From NCBI GenBank assembly GCA_029961685.1, contig JARWKL010000009.1, forward strand, positions 25,291,237-25,355,236: a stretch of DNA of 64,000 nt, in the 5' to 3' direction. The notes beneath the pieces are model-generated. The model had not been told where the DNA came from. It made no database searches and saw only the letters and a list, made by a program, of their open reading frames with translations. This document shows positions 55,459 to 64,000 of the stretch, piece after piece; positions within the stretch are counted from its first letter, which is position 1, and every line of letters starts with the position of its first letter. Position numbers and translations under genes: made by a program. The DNA comes from Aristolochia californica (lineage: Eukaryota > Streptophyta > Magnoliopsida > Piperales > Aristolochiaceae).

Positions 55459-56890
55459 GGTGAAAATAGTATACGAATGCACTAAGGTCTTACTAATTGC
55501 CCCTAATCATGGAAGCCCTCAGCTGAGGCGAATCTGAGAGAGAAGGTATAATCAGTCGAGAGCAACAGAAAGAGAATGTGTAAAATTATGATTCCATTTG
55601 ATGTTGAACAGAAGAAGCTGAGAAGTTCCTAAGAGTGAAGAAACTGTTGAAAGCGTGCGAAATTACACCCAAGTGGCTTATACGGCCAAAACATAGAAAA
55701 ATCTGTAAGGCAAACTTTGAACTAACCGAGACACGATATCACGCGACCCAGAAAATCCGATCTTAAAGCAAAATTCAACAGAGGCGGCTTCTTTATGTAA
55801 TCGAACGCACTTTCCCCATCTGTAGCAATTTAGAAACATAAAGCAGAAGTATCAAATGACAATTGAGGTAACAACCATGATCACCCACAAAAGCAGATAT
55901 TAACCGAAACCATCCCCTTAGAGTATCGCCCAAAGAGAGAAAAAGCCACACTAAACAACCTATCTTGCTTTAACTTTCCGGTACAGATATTAACCGAAAG
56001 CACACTTGCACCACAATTAATAGACGGCAAACAAGACTTACGTACAGACGAAGAAAGAAAAGAGGATTCGAAATTTGGAGGTGGAACCCAGTGGACATTT
56101 CAGTCCTCACCGAAAGCTGGAAACATAGCAGGCGAGGGCAGGTATCCTCCCCCTGGCCGACTGAAAAGGAAAGGAAAGGGCCAAGAGAGGAAGATGGAAG
56201 AGAAGAGCAGGAAAACGGGAAGAGAGCAAAGGAAGCTGCCAATCTTCTTGGTTTGTCCGTGTTCGCGCTCGGCTCCTGGACGGTTATTTTTAACCATACG
56301 GACCCCCTCAACAACAATAAATACTCAAGAAAAGAATAGAGAAGGAAGTCGAAGAAAATCAAAAATCCCACAGGAGTCATCGTTATCGTGTACAAGTTGG
56401 GCGCCCCAAACCAAAATAGTCAATTGTCCCGCCAACGAAAAATCCCAAGCGGCCAACCGATCCTGTAAGATAAGTACAACCGCGGTGTGACGCCATTTTT
56501 TCCTGGAGAGGAGTTCCCTTTGGCCAACGCATTTAGGTAAAACTTTAGTTGGAGAGTAAAAAATATTGACTAGATCAAACCAATATGCATCTGTCATATT
56601 TTCTTATATGAGTGTTTTCTACACGTTACTTGCTCTCCATCAATCGTTTTGATGACTTTAGTAGTACCTCAAATCTAATCAAAGACATCTACCTTCCCAA
56701 CAATAATTCAAATATAAGACATTTGTGTCCAGATAGTTTTGTCTTGACCCGGAAGTTTCAACTATTGGATTTAGATCAATTCCATGTAATAAAGAAAATG
56801 TGAAAAGTGTCATTATGTGATATTTTGTGTTAGAATTGTTCTTTCAAAATTAAAGTTTTAATTTAAGAGTTTCGAAGAATAAGTTTCAAT
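55459..56890 (-). promoter_or_regulatory. upstream region of the MFSD12-like gene
   Basis: 5' untranslated and promoter region by position. It contains a locally GC-richer block at 56100-56300, where unsupported frames are open on both strands. No TATA box or UTR intron could be fixed with confidence. Confidence 0.4.
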
Positions 56891-57260
56891 GATATTTACC
56901 GGTTCAGACCAATTCAAGTCGGTTCACTTCTAGTTTAGTGATGCTTTCTACCGGTCCACCTGCTACAATTTTGGTTGAATCATTCTCTTATGGTTTTTGG
57001 TTCAGGTCTAGTTCATATATTTTTTACCATTGTGTTCATTTTAATACCTTGTTCAAGAGTTTTTCTTTGGTTCAATGATGGTTCAAATGACTCATAATTC
57101 GTTCATCAAGTTTAGTATTAGTTCACACTATTTCCTTGGTTCATGATTTTACTACCTGGTTTAGTATTATTTAATCCGATTCAAAGCATTTTTATTTGAT
57201 TCAATTTGATTTTGATTAGTTCAATGGTCTTTTGACTAATAATAGAAAGACAAGATATAA
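56890..57260. repeat. GGTTCA/GATTCA-rich degenerate tract
   Basis: Variants of (T/C)GGTTCA or (A/G)TTCA recur about every 15-30 bp (for example 56901, 56919, 56962, 56998, 57070, 57081, 57138). There is no clean unit. It may be a decayed minisatellite. Confidence 0.5.
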
Positions 57261-57516
57261 TATGTTTCGGATTCCATCACTAGAATAGAATTGAATCCGA
57301 TTCAAAGATTTGGAAGTTACCAGCTTTAGTTTCATCAACTTTTGTACAATGTTTGATATTCCTTTATGTATGTATTATAGTTTTTATTATAACTTGTTCC
57401 AAAGTGAAAAAAAAAATATAACTATGTGAATTTTGGGAGAAGAAAAATAATTTATTGAATTATAGTAATTTGAGTACACTAGACCTTTGAATATACATAG
57501 AATCATAATGAAATTT

Positions 57517-57856
57517 TTTGAATTTTTTTGAAAAGAGAAATATTTCATTAACTTGATTTAATTTGAGTATAATGAGCTATCTATTTATAATAGAAGAAAC
57601 TAGTAGAATCCAATTACAATTAAACTACTTTTGCCTCAGTTACACCCAAAGTTAAACAGTAAAAGATAAATCCAGGAACAATTGAACTACTGAACATAAA
57701 TAGAAGACTAATAAAACTAAAATACCTTTTTACTGAGGCTCTTCTATGAGACCTCCTCTTGTGAGACTCATGTAAGACTCCACCTTCATAATCTAATTTT
57801 ATGAGATTTCTTACTGTGAGAGTCATGTAAGACTCTTCCATATCTGCTCTTCAACA
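57517..57856 (-). mobile_element. decayed N0-type LTR
   Basis: Reverse complement of the N0 LTR family: AAAAGAGAAATATTTCATTAA at the left and CTCTTCAACA at the right, followed by a polypurine tract complement CTCCCCTTCAAGTTGG. About 210 bp of internal remnant separates it from the next LTR. Confidence 0.78.
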
Positions 57857-58060
57857 CTCCCCTTCAAGTTGGAGTTTATAACTTCAACTTGCAATTACAA
57901 TGATCAATGGTTTTCAATCTTAGTCTTCAATCTTCATTGGCTAAAAAATTTTCATAGATGTTAAATCTTCGTCATCTATTCTCCCCTTTTCTCGAATATT
58001 TTGCTCACATAAAAATCTAGCTTGTAATGAAATGGATTCTTGGTCTTCAATCTTAGTTTT

Positions 58061-58490
58061 TGTTGAATTTATGGAAAAGAGAAATACTTCATTGACTTAT
58101 TATAATCAGAGTACATGCACCTCTATTTATAATAGAGGAAAGTTGTAGAGTCCAATTACAATTAAACTACCTTTGTCCCAATTACACCCAAACTCTATCA
58201 TTTAAAGATAAGTCCTAGCATAATTAAATAGCTCAATATAAATAGAAGACTAACATGACTAAAACACCTTTAAACTAAAACTCTTCGACGAGACCTACTT
58301 CCATAATAATTTTGGTTTTGTAAGACTTCTTATTGTGTAAGACTTCTCATGCTACCTCATGTGATCATGGTGGGTCCCACCAGCTCGTGATCATGGTGGG
58401 TCCATATCTTATGGGTTTGGGCCCATCTTCTAACACAATTGGATTTGTAAGTCTTCCTTGGTCATGTGGGCTTGGGCCCATCTTCCAACA
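58061..58490 (-). repeat. N0-type LTR, left arm
   Basis: On the plus strand TGTTGAATTTATGGAAAAGAG ... GGGCCCATCTTCCAACA, then the polypurine complement TTCCCCTTCAAGCTGGGGGG. Confidence 0.9.
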
Positions 58491-58873
58491 TTCCCCTTCA
58501 AGCTGGGGGGTGAGAGAACATCATTAACTCCCAACTTGCTATAAATGATGTATAGGATCTTCTCGTATAAAATGGCAGTTTTCCATATCTTCCAACACTC
58601 CACCTCACGCTAGTGCTCTCTTCCATGAGGCCCAACTGGCATAAGATAAGTGAGAGTAAAATCACTCTAAGCCGTATGGAGCGATGTCATACGACGTGGA
58701 GTGATTTCACTCTCACTTATCTTATGCCATCTGGGTCTCATGGAAGAGAACACCAGTGTAAGGGGGAGTGTTGGAAGATATGGAGGATTACCATTTTATA
58801 CAAGAAGATCCTATACATCATTGCAGTAAGTTGGGAGTTTATGATGTTCTCTCACCTCCAGCTTGAGGGGGAA

Positions 58874-59322
58874 TGTTGGAAGATGGGGCCAAACCCACAC
58901 GACCAAGGAAAACCCACATATCCAACTGTGTTGGAAGATGGGCCCAAGCTCATAAGATATGGACCCACCATGATCACATGAGTTGGTGGGACCCACCATG
59001 ATCACGTGAGGTGGCATTATGAGTCTTGCACAATAAGAAGTTATACACAAGAAGAAATCTTACAGTGCCACAATTATTATGGAAGGATGTCTCATAGAAG
59101 AGTTTCAATTTAAAGGTGTTTTAGTCATGTTAGTCATCTATTTATATTAGGTTATTTAATTATGTTAGGACTTATCTTTAAGTGTTAGAGTTTGGTTGTA
59201 ATTGGGACAAAGGTAGTTTGATTTTAATTAGACTCTACTACCTTCCTCATTTATAAATAGAGGTTCATGTACTCTGATTACAATAAGTCAATAAAGTATT
59301 TTTCTTTTCCATAAATTCAATA
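58874..59322 (+). repeat. N0-type LTR, right arm
   Basis: TGTTGGAAGATGGGGCC ... CCATAAATTCAATA, preceded by AGCTTGAGGGGGAA. TATAAATAGAGG near 59251 is the promoter candidate. Confidence 0.9.
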
Positions 59323-59706
59323 GTAGTAATTGTAAACTTCCTTCCACAACTATAAATAGAGGCTCAAACCATGGGGTAGATCACTAAGTCTCCCCTCTTC
59401 TCTCTCAAATTCGTCCTTGGAATTGTCTCCTCTCCCAAGCTCTCTCTCTCCATTTCTCTAGCCAAGTTCTCTTTTCATTCTCTCTTCTCCTTTCTCTTCC
59501 TCCTTTTCTTCGTCTACTCTTTCACTACCTTGGTCAAGGACCTTGTCAAGAGATCCTAAATTTAACATGGTATCCGAACAGTGGATTTAGGATCCCCACA
59601 TCAAGATGAAAATTTGAAAAATCAAGCTTCACGTAGACTTCTTCTTGTTGATGAAAAATCTAGAAAATGGTTTATGATAGTTTTCTCGTCTAATCTGAAT
59701 GAGAAG
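59323..59706 (+). mobile_element. copia LTR 3' part, PBS and leader fragment
   Basis: Contains 'actataaatagaggctc' and 'ctcaaattcgtcc' blocks shared with the decayed LTR at 5412-5832. It ends TTTAACA at 59567, followed by the primer site TGGTATCCGAACAG. The first half of the LTR is missing and the element is cut by the LTR at 59707. Confidence 0.78.
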
Positions 59707-62187
59707 TGTTGGAAGATGGGCCCAAGCCTATAAGACCAATGAAGGCCCACACATCCAAGAGATGTGGAAGATGGGCCCAAGCCCCACAAATCAAGGAGAA
59801 GGCCCATAGGCCCACATCGTGATGGCAGGATAGTAAATAAAGAGTCATCTCATAGAGATGACATTGATGTAATTAGTTGAAGTTCCAAGGGCAAAATTAT
59901 AATATTGAAGTTTGTTTAATCTATAAATTGAACTTGGGGGGAGGGTTAGGACATCAAGTCCATAATCGCTTCTTCTTCCTATTTTTTCCCCACGAGTCCC
60001 TCTATCCTTTTTCTCCATGAGCTAAATCCGTGGAGTTCTTAAAATCAACATGGTATCAGAGCATTGATTTTCAGGATTCGTAGTATGGTGTTCATGATTC
60101 AAGAAAATCATTAATTTTATTTTCTCGTATTGATGTTTCATTTTTCATCATTGGTGGAACTTCGTTTTCATTTTTTATATTGTTGCTCATTTTGACCCGT
60201 AATATTTCAGGAACAGTGACGAGCCACTGAGTCCTGCCATCTGTTTTTTTTTCGCCTACATTCTCCGCCATGTCCAGATAATATATCATCCCTCTAACCT
60301 AAAGAAAGAATGGCTTCACAAGAGGTTGGTTTCATCCAGAAATGGGGTAAAAGTTCAGGAACGACTGTAGTTAGCTGAGGTTGGTTTCATCGTCGCTGCA
60401 TAGAAGCTCATGTCGCTGCCATTGTTTGACTTTTGACGGTAATCGGAGTATCAAGCTCCTCCACACTACTCCCAGCTCCAACAAGCTTCAAGTTGCTGCC
60501 TTCAGTTCCTTCGCTAAACATAGTATCACCACCATTGCTCATTCATTGCTCGATGTCTGAAGAGGAGTTTATGTTCCTCCATAGAGGACACATTCCCATT
60601 TCTAGTTCCATAGTATCTTCATCAAGTTGAGGACTGGAACATTGCTGTTTTTTATTTTTATCCGAGAGTCTCATTCGCTGGACTTTCCATACCGAGAAAC
60701 AGATACTCCCTTTAATCTCGTATTGATCTGTTTGCTGGAAGTCTTCGACATTGCTTCATAACCCGATCCTGCTTCATAATTTTTGCTGCTAAATTGATGG
60801 CATTACGTACCGGTGTTGTTTGGAAAGTTGGCGATTACATCTGATTTCTTCTACTCAATTATTCTGCTTTGATTCCGCTCAGCTTCTTGTTGTCATCTCG
60901 TATCTTTTTTCTATGGTATAATTTCCTCATACAGCAAGTCATATACTGGAAGATTGCTAGACAAAGGTTGCCCTGGCCTTATCTACTATCATCCAACTGC
61001 AAGTCAACGATAATTAGCTCACCACAGAACCACGACTAAGACGGATTGGTGCTGAAGCATAAGCTACTGATTTGTTGATTTGTTTCCAGAAACTTATCTT
61101 GATCTTACTACTGATTTTCCAAAAAATCGACCGATCGGCATTTAATCTGCCAGAAAGAGGTCTTTGTTTTTGCTCATTGGGAGATGAAATAAAGTTTCCT
61201 TCACCGTTGCTACGTATTACTAGAACTCTGAGACTTTATTTTTGGATTCAAAGGCAAACAATCTGATCATCTATCTTATTTATGGAAATCTTATCTTTGT
61301 TATTTCTGGAAGTTTATCTTTGGTATCTTATCATCCAGCTGGTGGCAGGCTCCAACCTCGATTTCCATTAAAAGTTGAAAACTAGTTTGGAAAAGATCAA
61401 CTATCTATTCTAGCTCTGTTGCTCATCTCGCTCTACTCTGCAATCACCAAGCACCACTTTGTGAGTACGAAGACACTGCTTTCGTTCTGTCGAGGTTTTG
61501 TTTTTGCTCAGCCAGACACTGCTGGCAGACAGAAGTTCTCTCTTTTGTAGCTTAGCTCTGTTCGAAAGCTCAGGGAAGACATGAATAAATTACATTGTCA
61601 ATTTAGGTGCTGCAACAATTTTAATCGATCGAGCGACCCGAATGGGTCTGTTATGTTCCGCGTGGTTAACCCAGTAGGTGGGCGCCAGACTCAATCTGTT
61701 CCGTTGGGGTTAACCCAGTGGGTTGGGCCAACTCGGACCTAGGCAACCCAGTCCAGGTCAACTCGGGTCCGGGTCAACCTGACTCAGCCCACTTGTTTTC
61801 TGCCTTAGTTATACGAGTCTGGGTCCCAAGTTTTATACATATTTCTTCCGCGACTCGACAATATTGGTCAGATATTTGATTCGGTGTGACTTGATTCTTT
61901 TTCTCTAGCTGGATTATTATTTTGAAGTATTGGCATTCCTAGATAAACATATTATTTGATATACAAACTCACAACAGATTATTTTATGGGTCATCTTAAA
62001 GGATTATTTGGTACATGTTAATGGGCCTAAGTCCATTTAAGCTATTGCTATTGTGTCTCTTGGGGATGAGACATTATTATTGAAAAATTACTTCTCAATT
62101 GCTGATTTTTATCAACATTGGCTATACTGATGATGAAGAAAGCCAAGTTGGCCCCAAAATATTATTTTTCGGGTAACTACCTGGAAC

Positions 62188-62229
<42 letters not shown>

Positions 62230-62514
62230 CCCTTAATTGGTATTTATTACTCCTGCCATTTGAGAGTCGATGTCATGTGGAGGGACACAGTGATAGAGGA
62301 GTTTTATTACACTTCTAAGCACTACATATAGACCCACTACCTACAGAAGATAGGAGTGTGCCCTACATCCAACATGAGTTATGACTGGAGTATGGAGCGA
62401 TGTCATACGATTTGGAGTGATTTTACTCTCACTTATCTTATGCCAGTTGAGCCTCATGGAAGAGAGCACCAACGTGAAGGAGAGTGTTGGAAGATATGGA
62501 GGATTGCAATTATA
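59707..62514 (+). mobile_element. non-autonomous element P (3'-truncated)
   Basis: 5' LTR 59707-60050 (TGTTGGAAGATGGGCCC to AAAATCAACA), then PBS TGGTATCAGAGCATTG. The interior has no gag-pol. It shares blocks with element E (GTCAACTCGGGTC stretch near 61765 and the ATTTTCAGGA opening) and with N0 (62229-62500, the 'gagagtcgatgtc' and 'gtatggagcgatgtcatacga' blocks). It breaks off at ~62514, before any 3' LTR. Short frames at 60433-60630 and 61072-61266 are not recognised. Confidence 0.82.
62189..62226. repeat. poly-C run (38 C)
   Basis: Longest homopolymer in the window, followed by TCCCCC. It occupies the equivalent site of the 20-C run in N0 (39652-39671). Confidence 0.92.
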
Positions 62515-63357
62515 CTCTTGTTTCTTCCCAAAAGAGCTCGAAAAAAGACTGTTTGAGAGGGTACAGAGGAGAATTTATTTTTATAAGGTTTTTGGTCTTT
62601 GCAATATTTTTGGGTCTTTCATTAACTATCTTATCCTCTTTGGAAACTTACCTAAAAGATTTGTGAAAAAGAGCAAAAAAAGGGGCCAAAGAAAGCGTGT
62701 TTTATCATCCAAAGTTGGCGCATAATTAGAGAAGGAAAATTTCCTTCTTGAAGCCAACCGAGAGTTACCTTTTTAAGAAAATAAAGTATCACTAGTTTGG
62801 TTGGTTTGGAGCTTTTATTTATTAAAAGATTCAGTGGAATTAGTTTCTTAATCAGTTTAAGGAAATAAGAAAAAGAGATTTGATATTTTTCACTTGCTAG
62901 GTGGTGCATTTCGTAAAGAAGGCAAGTTTCCCTCTTTGAAAGATTTGATTTGATTTGAGATCTGGATTCTGATTTGATTCAAGTTTAATTCCATATCTAA
63001 TTTGATTTGAGATAATCTCCTAATTAAGAAAGATTGTAATCCTCTCTAATTGGCATGAGCAATACGAGATTAGTCTTCCATTCCTATTTTAAGTACTTAT
63101 TTAAAACAGGATAGTAAGTTACCTATTCTCTCTCGGTTGAAGATCCTCTCCAATCCGATTTTGAGTTTATGTGTGATAAAGGTATGAAATCTACCTTCTA
63201 TGCGACCACTTAGACTTCTCTTTGATAGAAGATTTATTTGAGTTCAAGTTTATCCTCTCTTCTCAAATTGGTTCATATATTTGCCTCAGTTTGCTTCCCA
63301 AGCTACTTGTTGGATTGCAATATTGCATCGTAAGAAGTTGCTTACTTGTTGATTATA
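62515..63357 (+). other. copia G leader, no ORF
   Basis: Noncoding run up to the gag start codon at 63358. It carries the 'aaggaaaatttccttcttgaa' theme found in the leader at 12073-13673. No LTR is visible, so the 5' end was replaced at the P joint. Confidence 0.5.
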
Positions 63358-64000
63358 ATGGTTGAGGACTATATGGAAAGAAAGAGGGATCTTCTTAAAA
63401 TCACCATCATACCCTTGAAAGGGTTACCTAATTATTTTAGCTGGTCACAATCACTTAGGAGGTTTCTCATTATTCGAGACATTTTAGATCACGTAACCAA
63501 ACCAGCTCCAACAATTGATGAAGAAAATAGTTTTGATGTGAAATGGCTCAAGAATAACACCTTAGTCATTAGTTGACTTATTAAGCATGTGGCCTACAAT
63601 GTAGTTCACCTTGAAACTGCAAAACAAATTTGGGACACTTGTGTTAAGTTATACTCTAGTATGGAAAACTTACAGAAGTTGTATGATGTTTCCAAACCAT
63701 GTTTAATACAAAACAAGAGGACAATCTACATGAATACTTGGCTCGATTTAGAGGACCGATTCAAGAGTGCAAGATTTCTCAGCCCTACTTCACTGACATA
63801 TCAGTTCAAGAAAAACAGTGGTAAGCCTTAGCAACTGCTATTTGTTTGTCAAACATCAAGCCATTTCTTGAAGCGGCTAAGGCTCAAGTTCTCAGCTCCT
63901 TCGCACTTCCATCATTTGATGACATAAGTGAAACATTACTTTAGATACTAGATCTGTCCTCCACCTGTTATACTAAAGTATAATCTGCTATGTACTCAGG
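63358..64000 (+). pseudogene. gag: copia G gag, runs off the window
   Basis: MVEDYMERKRDLLKITIIPL, FSWSQSLRRFLIIRDILDHV, DVKWLKNNTLVIS, then a TGA. It reopens with VVHLETAKQIWDTCVKLYSS and shifts frame after about 63700 (the remaining gag core is readable in other frames to 63930). It belongs to the same family as the gag of copias A, B, D and F. Broken, and truncated by the window end. Confidence 0.85.

Larger units (their letters stand above)
58061..59322. repeat. 1.26-kb inverted repeat of two N0-type LTRs with 3' internal ends
   Basis: Left arm: LTR 58061-58490 (minus) plus internal end to about 58680. Right arm: internal end from about 58703 plus LTR 58874-59322 (plus). The arms mirror one another around 58691. 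At the centre, GATAAGTGAGAGTAAAATCACT faces AGTGATTTCACTCTCACTTATC. The loop of ~25 bp itself has GTATG/CATAC. Flanks GTTTT and GTAGT do not form a TSD. A transcript across it could fold into a long hairpin. Confidence 0.9.

Noticed and set aside
56091..56395. Overlapping frames on both strands in the GC-richer block upstream of the MFSD12-like gene
   Set aside because: Low-complexity, no recognisable domain, and the position fits a promoter or 5' UTR.
62118..62318. Plus-strand frame with 13 prolines
   Set aside because: Produced by the 38-C homopolymer in element P; not a gene.

Overview
The window is nuclear DNA of a flowering plant, most likely a eudicot. The evidence is Ty3/gypsy chromoviruses and Ty1/copia elements primed by initiator tRNA-Met, TRIM elements, GT-AG introns, and a plant-type MFSD12-like transporter gene. 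The species cannot be told from the sequence. Most of the 64 kb is retrotransposon sequence. Only two host loci look resident: a small possible secreted-peptide ORF at 484-768 (-) and an 11-exon MFSD12-like gene at 52110-55458 (-) whose last exon I cannot find.

Layout. 1-3.9 kb: the small ORF, then AT-rich DNA with a cluster of GATCGATCAA-like motifs. 3.87-6.45 kb: a solo chromovirus LTR and a decayed copia LTR with leader. 6.45-12.07 kb: decayed but nearly complete chromovirus G1 (+), directly followed by a 323-bp TRIM. 12.07-19.4 kb: copia leader and gag start cut by truncated chromovirus G2 (-), which carries a nested solo LTR, then another LTR. 19.4-31.05 kb: older copia C (+) split by copia D (-, 20834-30516). 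D itself holds a non-autonomous element E with a hexose-transporter fragment, plus two solo LTRs. 31.06-47.5 kb: copia A (+) containing a five-level nest. 47.5-50.2 kb: gag-only copia F. 50.2-57.5 kb: the MFSD12-like locus and flanks. 57.5-64 kb: LTR fragments, a 1.26-kb LTR palindrome, non-autonomous element P, and the gag start of another copia, G.

The main result is the nest in copia A, read from 5-bp target-site duplications (TSDs): copia A <- M (32861-46153, ACCCA, minus strand, carries a SOSEKI/DUF966 gene fragment) <- copia B (33155-45463, ATTTA) <- non-autonomous N0 (37599-44093, GTGCT) <- N1 (40393-44038, TGTAC). N1 has two 309-bp LTRs in which I find no difference. It carries a tRNA-Met primer-binding site, two identical 299-bp tandem TRIM-like units, and a single open frame of about 756 codons. 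That frame joins pieces of an acyl-CoA oxidase, a calreticulin and a MINDY-type deubiquitinase to unassigned segments. Its 3' end keeps a chromovirus pol tail and polypurine tract like those of G1. So N1 looks like a young, non-autonomous chromovirus derivative that carries host exons. Together with M and E, the window holds three independent-looking gene-fragment captures by LTR elements.

The retroelement genes are almost all broken by stops, frameshifts and nested insertions. I expect none here to be autonomous. N1, if still mobile, would need proteins from an intact relative of G1.
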